Part shown: positions 24,366 to 32,239 of the stretch, in pieces
Layout of the letters: each line of letters opens with the position of its first letter
Numbering within the stretch: position 1 is the first letter of the stretch
DNA from: JBEKCB01 sp052139675
GTDB taxonomy: Bacteria > Planctomycetota > Brocadiia > CAIUPP01
Length of the DNA stretch: 64,000 bases
Reading direction: 5' to 3'
Assembly: GCA_052139675.1 (NCBI GenBank)
Contig: JBKQWE010000071.1
Span: forward strand, 1 to 64,000
Program-made: the position numbers and the translations under genes
Notes under the pieces: generated by a model
What the model was told of the DNA's origin: nothing
The model's database searches: none
Seen by the model: only the letters and a program-made list of their open reading frames with translations

Positions 24366-25252
24366 GCGCGGAGGCGAATCCGATGGTCAGCGCCGTCATA
24401 CCGACGTATAACTATGGCCGGTTCGTCGCCGAGGCGGTGGAGAGCGCCCTGGCGCAGACCTATTCGCCGGTGGAGGTCGTCGTCGTGGACGACGGCTCGA
24501 CCGACGACACCGCAGAGCGCTTGCAGCCTTACCGCGGGCGCATCCGCTATCTTTACCAGCCCAACCGCGGTCTTTCCGGCGCGCGCAACGCCGGCATCCG
24601 CGCGGCGCGGGGAGAGTACGTGGCGTTCCTGGACTCGGACGACACGTGGAAGCCGGACAAGATCGCCGCGCAGATGTCGCTGGCCATCGCCCAAGGTTAT
24701 CAGGCCGTCGTCTGCTGGAGCACATGGCCGAAAGGCGCGACGGAGGCGCTCGGCTTCGAGGACTGCTTCTTTTCGGGCCCCGGGTTCGGCTCGACGGCGC
24801 TGATGCGGAAGTCGCTTTTCAACGAGGTCGGAGAGTTCGATGAGACCCTGCGGAGCGTCGAAGACCGCGACATGATGCTCCGCCTGACCCGCGACGGCCG
24901 GAAGATCGGCGTGCTCGTCGGCGACTACGTAACGATCCGCCACCATCCCGGGAACATGAGCAAGAACGCCGCGACCATGGAACGCAATTTCCTGTGTGTC
25001 CTGGACAAGGCTTTCGACTGGCCTGCGGCTCGCCGCCGCTACGTTCTCAAAGCGATGGCTTACAGCCATGCCTGCGCAGATTGCTCCTGGGTGTATTTCG
25101 TTCAGGGAGAGCGCCGGAAGGCGCTGACGAGGCTGCTCAAGTCGTTCTGTCTCTTCCCGCTCCCGGGCGGAGCGAGTTTCTGCCGGGGGCGTTTCACCCG
25201 GTTGAAAGTGCTGCTGCGCTATCTGCTCGGCGGCCGGCCGCAGGGCTTCTAG
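24362..25252 (+). CDS. Family 2 glycosyltransferase
   Basis: A 296-residue GT-A fold glycosyltransferase. N-terminal V-S-A-V-I-P-T-Y-N-Y, V-V-V-D-D-G-S-T-D-D-T and the metal/nucleotide-binding motif L-D-S-D-D-T-W are intact. The R-G-L-S-G-A-R-N-A-G motif is typical of GT2 enzymes. It would transfer a sugar from a nucleotide-sugar to a surface glycan in the cytosol. The start overlaps the stop of a truncated upstream gene; the stop codon forms the first bases of a long palindrome (25249-25299). The acceptor is unknown. Confidence 0.9.
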   Translation: MSAEANPMVSAVIPTYNYGRFVAEAVESALAQTYSPVEVVVVDDGSTDDTAERLQPYRGRIRYLYQPNRGLSGARNAGIRAARGEYVAFLDSDDTWKPDKIAAQMSLAIAQGYQAVVCWSTWPKGATEALGFEDCFFSGPGFGSTALMRKSLFNEVGEFDETLRSVEDRDMMLRLTRDGRKIGVLVGDYVTIRHHPGNMSKNAATMERNFLCVLDKAFDWPAARRRYVLKAMAYSHACADCSWVYFVQGERRKALTRLLKSFCLFPLPGGASFCRGRFTRLKVLLRYLLGGRPQGF

Positions 25253-25299
25253 TGCTTCCTTGCGGAAATACGACGCCTATTTCCGCAAGGAAGCACTAG
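25249..25299. repeat. Stop-codon palindrome, copy 1
   Basis: A perfect inverted repeat of at least 20 bp (arms 25251-25270 and 25278-25297, seven-base loop CGACGCC), extendable to 22 bp. The GT2 stop codon TAG (25250-25252) is part of the first arm. A second copy at 37840-37886 overlaps another gene's stop codon in the same way. There is no T-run, so it is not a standard terminator. Confidence 0.85.
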
Positions 25300-25405
25300 G
25301 CCTCCACATTAATCGCAAAGTACATCGGCCACTGCTCGCTGCTGTCTCCGCGCATCGGGTGCTCCTTCCCAAACTCGAACCCTTTGCACGGAAGTATAAC
25401 ATGCG
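25300..25405 (-). pseudogene. Orphan C-terminal reading frame
   Basis: A minus-strand frame of about 34 codons contains G-F-E-F-G-K-E-H-P-M-R-G-D-S-S-E-Q-W-P-M-Y-F-A-I-N-V-E-A and a stop. It reads like the end of a real protein, but no start or upstream domain is present. I do not recognise the family. It lies in the 350-base gap before the ACP-KAS operon, which is otherwise empty apart from the promoter. Confidence 0.3.
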
Positions 25406-25474
25406 TGTCAAGTCAACTTTCTTAGCAGCCTGTTAGTGGAGGTATCCTTCAATGATGGCGGAACCCCTGCAAAC

Positions 25475-25503
25475 TTGCCCTTGCGTTCGTGTAATGATAT
25501 AAT
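25475..25503 (+). promoter_or_regulatory. Promoter of the ACP/KAS III/FkbH operon
   Basis: TTGCCC (25475-25480) and consensus TATAAT (25498-25503) are 17 bases apart on the plus strand, about 100 bases upstream of the first ACP gene. No other convincing promoter was seen before 34.9 kb. Confidence 0.65.
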
Positions 25504-25604
25504 GTCCGCGACAAGGGCGATGACGGTCTTGCACCCTCGGTCGTCTGGGGAATTTAGGATTGCCACCCATTCTCCAGCGACAGCACAACATGCGGGGACT
25601 TGGA

Positions 25605-25829
25605 ATGAATGAACAAGAGTTCATCGCAAACGTGGAAGAACTGCTGGAGGCGGACGCCGGGTCACTCAACTTGGCGACGCCACTTGGCAGTTTGCAAGGG
25701 TGGGACTCTCTGGCCTTTATCAGCTTTCTGGCCATGGCGGACGCGAAATATGGGGCCAAAGTCGAGCCAACCGACCTCCGCCAATGCAAGAGCGTTGCGG
25801 ACCTGATGAAACTCGTGGAGAAAAAGTAG
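25605..25829 (+). CDS. Acyl carrier protein 1
   Basis: A 74-residue ACP: M-N-E-Q-E-F-I-A-N-V-E-E-L-L, then L-Q-G-W-D-S-L-A-F-I-S-F, where the serine of D-S-L carries phosphopantetheine. The W before D-S-L is typical of specialised ACPs rather than FabC-type AcpP. I chose the ATG at 25605; longer starts (25590, TTG 25560) add residues outside the ACP fold. It is the first gene of the operon and is followed by the KAS III gene after four bases. It probably carries the growing or glyceryl-derived acyl group. Confidence 0.9.
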   Translation: MNEQEFIANVEELLEADAGSLNLATPLGSLQGWDSLAFISFLAMADAKYGAKVEPTDLRQCKSVADLMKLVEKK

Positions 25830-25833
25830 TCCC

Positions 25834-26925
25834 GTGGCGACCGCCAAGATACCAGGTGTTCGGGTGGCGGGCATTGCCAGTGCCGTGCCGGACACGCGCG
25901 CGCCCGTATCGGCGGCTGCGGATATCTTCGGGGCCGAGATGGTCCAGAAGATCTCCATGAACACGGGCATCGAATACCGGCACCTGACCACTCCCGGGTT
26001 GTGCAGTTCGGACCTGTGCTATGCGGCGGCGCAGCGCCTGCTGCAGGCACTCCGCTGGAGTCCGGAGAGCATTGAAGGCCTGGTGTTCGTCACGCAAACC
26101 CCCGATTTCCCGTGTATCCCGGCCACCAGTTGCATCCTCCAGATGCGATTGGGGCTGCCGCATTCCTGTGCGGCCTTCGATGTGGCGCTCGGTTGCTCGG
26201 GATATGTCTATGGTCTCTGGCTGGGAGCCAGTTTGATTGCCGGGTCCGGTCTGTCGCGGGTGCTTGTGTTGGCCGGCGACATTGCGAGCGTTCTTTCGTC
26301 GCCATCGGACCGTGCCCTCAGCCTCTTGTTCGGTGACGCCGGTTCCGCCACGGCCTTGGAAAAGGATGACGCAGTCGGGCCGTGCGTCTTCTCGCTCGGA
26401 ACGGACGGGACCGGCTGGAAGAACCTGATCATCCCGACCGGGCTGCAGTACTCCCGGCATCCGCAGGACGAGACAACCCACCTCCGGCGGAAGGCGGAAG
26501 CGGACAATCAACGAAGTGCCGAGGACCTATACATGGACGGGGCGGAAGTCTTTGCCTTCACCATCCGGGAGGTCCCGCCCCTTGTGAACCGAGCGCTGAC
26601 GGCGGCCGGGTGGAAGATGGAGGAGGTGGATGACTTTGTCTTTCACCAAGCCAACAAATTCATGCTCACCCATTTGGCCAAAGCCATGAAGGTGCCGCTC
26701 AACAAAGTGCCCTTCTCTTTGAGGGAATACGGAAACACCAGTTCTCCATCCATACCGCTCACCATCACCACGCAACTGCGCGAGGAGATCAGTTCCCGGC
26801 CGCTCCGCCTGTTGCTGGCGGGCTTCGGTGTTGGGTATTCATGGGGTGCCTGCGCCGTGAGTTGTGGCCCGCTGGTGTCGCCTCCGGTCATCTTGGTCAA
26901 CAGGTCGGAGGCCTGGCGGTGTTGA
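25834..26925 (+). CDS. 3-oxoacyl-ACP synthase III (FabH-like) 1
   Basis: A 363-residue thiolase-fold condensing enzyme starting at GTG. The catalytic Cys (A-L-G-C-S-G-Y), His (F-H-Q-A-N) and Asn (Y-G-N-T-S-S) of KAS III enzymes are all present, so it should condense an acyl-CoA or acyl-ACP with an ACP-bound extender. It differs clearly from the second KAS III at 29546, so each may act on a different step or substrate. It lies between ACP1 and an SDR gene whose start overlaps its stop codon. Confidence 0.9.
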   Translation: MATAKIPGVRVAGIASAVPDTRAPVSAAADIFGAEMVQKISMNTGIEYRHLTTPGLCSSDLCYAAAQRLLQALRWSPESIEGLVFVTQTPDFPCIPATSCILQMRLGLPHSCAAFDVALGCSGYVYGLWLGASLIAGSGLSRVLVLAGDIASVLSSPSDRALSLLFGDAGSATALEKDDAVGPCVFSLGTDGTGWKNLIIPTGLQYSRHPQDETTHLRRKAEADNQRSAEDLYMDGAEVFAFTIREVPPLVNRALTAAGWKMEEVDDFVFHQANKFMLTHLAKAMKVPLNKVPFSLREYGNTSSPSIPLTITTQLREEISSRPLRLLLAGFGVGYSWGACAVSCGPLVSPPVILVNRSEAWRC

Positions 26926-27677
26926 ATCCCTTTGAACTGACGGCGCGCAGGATATTGGTCACGGGCGCCTCCTCAGGCATCGGGCGTGAGACGGCGATCG
27001 TCCTGAGCCAAATGGGGGCGCGCCTCATCCTCGTGGCCCGGAATCAGGAGCGGCTCGAGTCCACGCACAGCGCTTTAACCGGCAACGGCCATGTCACAAG
27101 TGTCTTCGACCTGAGCGCCTATGAGAACATCCCAGCGTGGCTGAAAGATTTGACCCAACAGCATGGCAGCCTCGACGGTCTGGTGCATTGCGCCGGCCTG
27201 CACATCGGCCTGCCTCTCAAGGTGCTGGAACCGGCGCCGGTGGAACAATTGTGGCGGGTCAACGTGACCGCCAGCCTCTGGTTGGCCAAGGGCTACCGGC
27301 AGCGCGGCGTGAACAACCCAGGCGGATCGGTGGTATTTCTCGCTTCCGTCGCCGGGCTGGTCGGCCAACCGGCGTTGTCCGCCTACTCCGCCTCCAAAGG
27401 GGCGATTATCGCGCTGACGCGCTCCTTGGCGATGGAGTTAGCTCGTGAGCGAATCCGCGTGAATTGCGTCGCCCCGAGCGTGATCCGCGGCGAAATGTCC
27501 AGCCAGTTTACCAAGAGTCTGGCAGAAGACTACGTGGCGGCCATCGAACGTGAGCATCCCCTGGGGCTCGGTGATCCGAGCGATGTGGCCTACGCGATTG
27601 CATACCTGCTCTCCCCGGCAGCAAAATGGGTTACCGGCTCAACGTTGGTGGTGGATGGCGGTTACACGGCTCACTAG
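26919..27677 (+). CDS. Short-chain dehydrogenase/reductase (FabG-like)
   Basis: A 252-residue classical SDR. I chose the GTG at 26919, seven bases after GGAGG and overlapping the KAS III stop; an ATG further upstream is inside that gene. TGASSGIG binds the cofactor; the active-site Ser (L-A-S-V-A-G) and Y-S-A-S-K are present; V-N-C-V-A-P and D-G-G-Y-T-A-H end are typical. It would reduce the 3-oxoacyl-ACP made by the KAS III to 3-hydroxyacyl-ACP. It is similar in type to the SDR at 34939. Confidence 0.9.
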   Translation: MLNPFELTARRILVTGASSGIGRETAIVLSQMGARLILVARNQERLESTHSALTGNGHVTSVFDLSAYENIPAWLKDLTQQHGSLDGLVHCAGLHIGLPLKVLEPAPVEQLWRVNVTASLWLAKGYRQRGVNNPGGSVVFLASVAGLVGQPALSAYSASKGAIIALTRSLAMELARERIRVNCVAPSVIRGEMSSQFTKSLAEDYVAAIEREHPLGLGDPSDVAYAIAYLLSPAAKWVTGSTLVVDGGYTAH

Positions 27678-27784
27678 AATCGTCACCCAGGCCAGTCTCT
27701 CCATCACCGGCATTTACTCGCAATGGCAGGAACAATACTGGAAACAGCGACATACGACTTAACAGGATCGGCGCGAGAGACTAG

Positions 27785-28885
27785 ATGAAGAATGAGGTCG
27801 GTATTGTCGTTTTCGGAAGCGCATTTCTGGGTCAGCAAGCAGTCAGATTCCTGAAGAAGAACCACAGGCCCGTTGTCGCCATCTTGGATGATTTCACCGG
27901 CCTGACTGAATTCGAAGGTGTTCCAGTCCTTCGCTCGGCGGATTTCCCGCCGGAAAAGCGTTCCACCCTGCGCTTGCTCGTCACGGTTGACCATCCCGGA
28001 GAACGGTTGCGCGGCATCATCACGATGTTAGAAAATGAGAAGTGGTATTCCGTTGAGTTATATTACAACTTCCACTGGCGAGAGCTGCCCCCGTGGCTGT
28101 GGATGGGAGGTCCCAACGCACATGTCGGACGCGATGAGGAAATTGCCCAAGCAGAATCCATTTGGGACGATGAGGTTAGCCGTGAATTGTACACGGCCTG
28201 CGTGAAAGCCCATGAACAACGGAGTATATCGTTCCTGCCGCCGGGAACACTCTATAAGCGTTTGAAGAAACCGGAGCGTTATGGCGCTTCACTGGCCAGT
28301 TGGCAGTATCACGAGATCTACTCGTACTTCTGCGACCCAGAAGTCGGACGGTGGCCAGAACCCCTTCGCTTCCTTGAATGCGGTGCGTATGACGGGGCGG
28401 ACTTGGCCGCGGCAGAAGCCGCCGGCTACACCGTTGAGGCCTACGCGGGACTGGAACCCAATCCCGCCAACTACGCCAAACTAACGAAGGTTGTCCGCAA
28501 CGTACCCGGAGCGCAGGCCTACCCGCTGGCGGTGTCGGAGAAAACTGAGCAGCTTCGCTTCTCGATGGATGGCGAAATGGGGGGGATCGGCAAGGGTGAC
28601 GCCATGGTCCAGGCCGTGTCAATCGACGACGCTTTTTTCAATTTCCGGCCTTCATTGATAACGATGGATGTGGAGGGATCGGAGGCCGGCATTCTGCGCG
28701 GTGCGCGAGAAACCATCCGGGCTCATCGCCCCGGCTTGGCGGTAAGGGTCTACCATCACCCCGAGGATTTCTACGCGTTGCCGTTACTGGTGAGAGATCT
28801 GACAGACGGTCTCGGATATCGCTATCACCTGCGACGTTTCTTGAACAGTATGATTGACGAGACATTCTATGCAATGCCGCGCTAG
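27785..28885 (+). CDS. FkbM-family methyltransferase with N-terminal nucleotide-binding domain
   Basis: A 366-residue protein. Residues about 1-100 look like a Rossmann-type domain (V-G-I-V-V-F-G-S-A-F-L-G, then V-A-I-L-D-D-F). Residues about 175-366 are an FkbM SAM-dependent methyltransferase: F-L-E-C-G-A-Y-D-G-A-D, E-P-N-P-A-N-Y, then I-T-M-D-V-E-G-S-E-A-G-I-L-R-G-A and H-P-E-D. FkbM enzymes O-methylate hydroxyl groups of polyketides or sugars. The N-terminal domain is not part of the common FkbM architecture. It lies 107 bases after the SDR gene and its 3' end overlaps the next gene. Confidence 0.85.
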   Translation: MKNEVGIVVFGSAFLGQQAVRFLKKNHRPVVAILDDFTGLTEFEGVPVLRSADFPPEKRSTLRLLVTVDHPGERLRGIITMLENEKWYSVELYYNFHWRELPPWLWMGGPNAHVGRDEEIAQAESIWDDEVSRELYTACVKAHEQRSISFLPPGTLYKRLKKPERYGASLASWQYHEIYSYFCDPEVGRWPEPLRFLECGAYDGADLAAAEAAGYTVEAYAGLEPNPANYAKLTKVVRNVPGAQAYPLAVSEKTEQLRFSMDGEMGGIGKGDAMVQAVSIDDAFFNFRPSLITMDVEGSEAGILRGARETIRAHRPGLAVRVYHHPEDFYALPLLVRDLTDGLGYRYHLRRFLNSMIDETFYAMPR

Positions 28886-29543
28886 TCATAATTTGCACAT
28901 TACACAATTGGTGTCATCGGTGTTTTCGTCCTGCACGTATGTGGTCCACTCCCCGTCCCACCGGGAGGCGCTGGTGGTTGATCCGGGCAATCCCGACATC
29001 GGGCCGCTATTGGGCGCCCTGGCCTCCGCCGGTGTGCGACAGGTGCCGTACATCCTCTTGACTCACGAACACTTCGATCACATTGGCGGAGTCAATACGC
29101 TTCGCCGGCGATACCCGAGCGCCGTTGTGGGTTCCGAGCTCTGCATCCAGGCGATCACCGATCCGAAGAAGAACTTGTCCGCTTACCATGAGGGGCCCAG
29201 CTTGATCTGCGAACCTGCGGAGTGGAGTTGGGAGCAAATGGACTGGGAACTGCCGTGGCGCACCGGAAAGGTCAAAGCGTTTCCGACGCCGGGACATTCG
29301 CCCGGCGGAGTTTCCGTTGCCATTGGACAAGCGCTCTTCACCGGTGACACTTTCCTTGGAAAGGTTGCATCGCCAACTCATCTTCCCGGCGGCAACAAGC
29401 CGGCATTGCGGGAGAGCGTCTCCAGAATTCTGAGCGAATTTGACGACGATACCGTTGTTTACCCCGGACATGGAATGAGTTTTACGCTGGGCGCATTCCG
29501 TCACGACGCCGCCGCCGTTCGTGCGGCGACCTTGGAGAATTGA
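28869..29543 (+). CDS. Metallo-beta-lactamase-fold hydrolase (glyoxalase II-like)
   Basis: A 224-residue metal hydrolase with T-H-E-H-F-D-H, the later metal ligands P-G-H-S and G-D-T, and Y-P-G-H-G near the end. The fold and motifs match glyoxalase II-like thioester hydrolases. In this operon it could release or proofread acyl chains from ACP (inference). I chose the ATG at 28869, overlapping the FkbM gene by 17 bases; a TTG at 28854 is the alternative. The next gene starts at its stop codon. Confidence 0.85.
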   Translation: MQCRASHNLHITQLVSSVFSSCTYVVHSPSHREALVVDPGNPDIGPLLGALASAGVRQVPYILLTHEHFDHIGGVNTLRRRYPSAVVGSELCIQAITDPKKNLSAYHEGPSLICEPAEWSWEQMDWELPWRTGKVKAFPTPGHSPGGVSVAIGQALFTGDTFLGKVASPTHLPGGNKPALRESVSRILSEFDDDTVVYPGHGMSFTLGAFRHDAAAVRAATLEN

Positions 29544-29545
29544 GC

Positions 29546-30556
29546 GTGGCCTACATCAAAGCCATGGCTTACAGCCTGCCGGAAGGACGCCTGACCAATG
29601 AGGATTTGTACCTGCGGTTCGGTGAGAAGGCCGTCCGTTCGATCTCGAAGATGTCCGGCATCACCGAGCGACGAATCGCTTCGCCCGGCGAGACGGCCGC
29701 GGACCTGGCGACGCGTGCCGCGCAACAGTTGTTGACTGAACAGCACTGCGACCCGCAAAGCATTGATCTGCTCATCTTCACCTCGCAGACCCCCGACTAC
29801 CAGATCCCGGCCACCGCCTGCGTGCTGCACGAACGTTTGGGACTTCGCCTGAACTGCGCCTGCTTCGATCTCAACCAGGGTTGCAGCGCCTTTCCTTACA
29901 GCCTCAGCGTCGCGAACGGTCTCCTGGAAACCGGCGCGGCCAATCGGGCGCTCGTACTCAATGCCGACGTGATCACTCAAGTGCTCTATCCCAAGGACCG
30001 CGCTCTGGTGCCGCTGCACGGGGATGCCGCCGTGGCCACGTTGCTCGACCGGTCTGCCGGCGGCGGCCGGCTGCATGGCTTCCACTTCGGAACAGATGGC
30101 GCCGGATGGAAACACATCGTGATGCCGGTTTCAGGCGCCCGGGCCAAACGCACTGCGGATACCGGCAGGGAAATCGTCACCGAGACCGGCAGTGTCACTA
30201 CGGCCGAACACTTGCAGATGAATGGCCCCGCCGTCTTTCACTTCTCCATGACCACCGTGCCCGAGGCGATCCAGTTCGCTTTGTCGAAATGGAATTGGAC
30301 GGTGGAGGATTGCCGCCTCGTCCTGCTTCACCAGGCCAACAAAACCATGGTGGACATGATCTACCGGGCTTTGAACGTGCCGCCGGAAAAGAGGTTCTAT
30401 TTCATGGAGAACATCGGGAACGCCGCCGGCGCGTCCTCGCCCCTTTTGTTAAGCGAGGCGTTGCGCCAGGGCAAAGTCAAGCCGGGCGACAGACTCGTGC
30501 TGTCGGGGTTCGGCAACGGGCTGTCCTGGAGTGTGGTGGCCATTGAATGGAGTTAG
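29546..30556 (+). CDS. 3-oxoacyl-ACP synthase III (FabH-like) 2
   Basis: A 336-residue condensing enzyme, start at GTG 29546 (a TTG at 29540 overlaps the previous stop). The Cys (N-Q-G-C-S-A-F), His (L-H-Q-A-N-K-T) and Asn (G-N-A-A-G-A-S-S) catalytic residues are present. It shares the KAS III fold with the enzyme at 25834 but is clearly distinct. It is followed by ACP2 after nine bases, which suggests that this pair works together. Such KAS III/ACP pairs also occur in glycan-acylation clusters. Confidence 0.9.
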   Translation: MAYIKAMAYSLPEGRLTNEDLYLRFGEKAVRSISKMSGITERRIASPGETAADLATRAAQQLLTEQHCDPQSIDLLIFTSQTPDYQIPATACVLHERLGLRLNCACFDLNQGCSAFPYSLSVANGLLETGAANRALVLNADVITQVLYPKDRALVPLHGDAAVATLLDRSAGGGRLHGFHFGTDGAGWKHIVMPVSGARAKRTADTGREIVTETGSVTTAEHLQMNGPAVFHFSMTTVPEAIQFALSKWNWTVEDCRLVLLHQANKTMVDMIYRALNVPPEKRFYFMENIGNAAGASSPLLLSEALRQGKVKPGDRLVLSGFGNGLSWSVVAIEWS

Positions 30557-30565
30557 CGATATCGG

Positions 30566-30799
30566 ATGACCACGATTGAGAAGCTGCAGAACGTTTTCCA
30601 GGACGTGTTCGACGATCCGTCCATCCGGCTGACGCCGGAGTTTTCCCCCTCATTCTACGGGGATTGGGATTCCCTGGCCACCGTCCGCCTCGTGCTAAGC
30701 ATAGAGTCTGAATTCGGCATGCGCTTCACCACGGATCAGGTGGCCAAGATCAGGTCCGTCAGAGATTTCCTGTCCGTTCTCGAACCCCTGAGTTCATAG
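30566..30799 (+). CDS. Acyl carrier protein 2
   Basis: A 77-residue ACP. The phosphopantetheine site is Y-G-D-W-D-S-L-A-T-V-R-L. It differs from ACP1 in helix I (T-I-E-K-L-Q-N-V-F-Q-D-V-F) but has the same W-D-S-L motif. Two dedicated ACPs in one operon suggest two separate acyl-loading streams, for example a glyceryl unit and a short hydroxyacyl unit (inference). Confidence 0.9.
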   Translation: MTTIEKLQNVFQDVFDDPSIRLTPEFSPSFYGDWDSLATVRLVLSIESEFGMRFTTDQVAKIRSVRDFLSVLEPLSS

Positions 30800-30814
30800 A
30801 CCTTCGGCACGGCG

Positions 30815-32239
30815 ATGACAACGCGAACATTTGGCTTGACGGATCAACTGGCGTTTGCCGAACTCTCCGGCGACTACAATCCCCTCCACATCGATCCGGT
30901 CGTCGCCCGCCGCTCGATGTTTGGGGCGGCGGTGGTGCATGGCATCCACTCCCTGTTGTGGGGGTTGGACGTATGGCTGCGAGATCGTCCCCTTCCGGTC
31001 TGCGTCAGCGCAATTCATGCGGCCTTCACGAGGCCAATTCGGTTGGGCGATGTCGTCACTTGCTCCCCGGTGACCGAACGCTCAGATCAAGCCCAGCTTC
31101 ACTTGCTCGTGGACCAGTCCGTGACAACAAAGATCAAGGTCAATTGGCGCCCCTCGTCCAGCCGGGATCTGGACCTTTTCGCGGTGGGGTTTCCGCAACG
31201 CCAAGAGCCCAGAGTCCTCGCAATGCGCGACGCTGAAAACGCCTCGGGAACGTTGCCTCTGTATCTGAATCCTCAAGCTTCCGCCCGGCTTTTTCCACAT
31301 CTGGCCGCCGCGATGCCCCCGCTGCCGGTCGCCCAGTTGCTGGCAACAACGCGGCTCGTGGGCATGGAATGCCCCGGACTGTACTCTCTCTATTCGTCTC
31401 TGGACATTCTGTTCCGGGCCGATGCGAACCTAACTCCTGTCTTGACTTACAGGGTCACGAAGCTTGACACGCGCTACGGCGTCGCGATGATGGACATCGG
31501 TTCGCCGAACATGACCGGCGTCGTGACCGCGTTCTTCCGTCCGCCTCCCCAGGACCAGGTCAGTTATGGAGCCCTTCATGATACCGTCAACCGCAGTGAG
31601 TTTGCCGGCCAACGGGCATTGATCATTGGCGGTTCCCGCGGTCTCGGTGAAGTGACCGCCAAACTCCTTTCCGCCGGCGGCGCAGAGGTGAGGCTCACCT
31701 ATCATCGGGGAGCCGCGGACGCTCGTCGAATCGTCGCCGAGATCACTTCGGCAGGCGGCCATGCCGGTTGTCTTCCGTTCGATGTTCTGGATTGCGCCTC
31801 CAATATCGGCGGCGTACTGGGGCCCGAATGGACTCCGACTCACCTGTATTACCTGGCTTCGCCTTTCATCGCCCGAGGAAAGAACGGGGTGTTTTCCGGT
31901 TCGCTGTTCGAAACGTTCTGCAACTACTACGTTCTAGGCTTTCATCGGATGTTGGAGCCGTTGATCTGCCGCGGGTTGAAGCGGGTGCTTTATCCTTCCA
32001 CGGCGTTCATTGACGAACTCCCGCCGGACATGGGCGAATACGCGACCGCCAAGATGGCAGGGGAAGGGCTCTGCCGGTTCCTGGAGAAGGCCCATCCGGG
32101 CCTCATCATCCACAAGCCCAGGCTACCCCGAATGGCCACCGATCAGACCGTCAGTTTCATGCCGGGCGGGAATCGGGACCCCGTTCCGATCCTTTTGGAA
32201 CATTTGCGCACCATGGCGAACGATCATGCCCTCTGCTGA
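30815..32239 (+). CDS. MaoC-like dehydratase fused to SDR
   Basis: A 474-residue fusion. Residues about 1-115 are a MaoC hot-dog hydratase (F-A-E-L-S-G-D-Y-N-P-L-H-I-D-P, then G-A-A-V-V-H-G-I-H), with the catalytic D and H motif intact. Residues about 265-465 are an SDR: A-L-I-I-G-G-S-R-G-L-G, a Y-A-T-A-K active site and P-R-L-P-R-M-A-T-D near the end. The middle 120-260 region is poorly characterised, possibly a degenerate second hot-dog. It could dehydrate 3-hydroxyacyl-ACP and reduce a product. The 3' end overlaps the FkbH gene by 14 bases. Confidence 0.82.
   Translation: MTTRTFGLTDQLAFAELSGDYNPLHIDPVVARRSMFGAAVVHGIHSLLWGLDVWLRDRPLPVCVSAIHAAFTRPIRLGDVVTCSPVTERSDQAQLHLLVDQSVTTKIKVNWRPSSSRDLDLFAVGFPQRQEPRVLAMRDAENASGTLPLYLNPQASARLFPHLAAAMPPLPVAQLLATTRLVGMECPGLYSLYSSLDILFRADANLTPVLTYRVTKLDTRYGVAMMDIGSPNMTGVVTAFFRPPPQDQVSYGALHDTVNRSEFAGQRALIIGGSRGLGEVTAKLLSAGGAEVRLTYHRGAADARRIVAEITSAGGHAGCLPFDVLDCASNIGGVLGPEWTPTHLYYLASPFIARGKNGVFSGSLFETFCNYYVLGFHRMLEPLICRGLKRVLYPSTAFIDELPPDMGEYATAKMAGEGLCRFLEKAHPGLIIHKPRLPRMATDQTVSFMPGGNRDPVPILLEHLRTMANDHALC

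Noticed and set aside
25249..25299. Treating the GT2 stop-codon palindrome as a rho-independent terminator
   Set aside because: No T-run follows in either direction, and the second copy behaves the same way.
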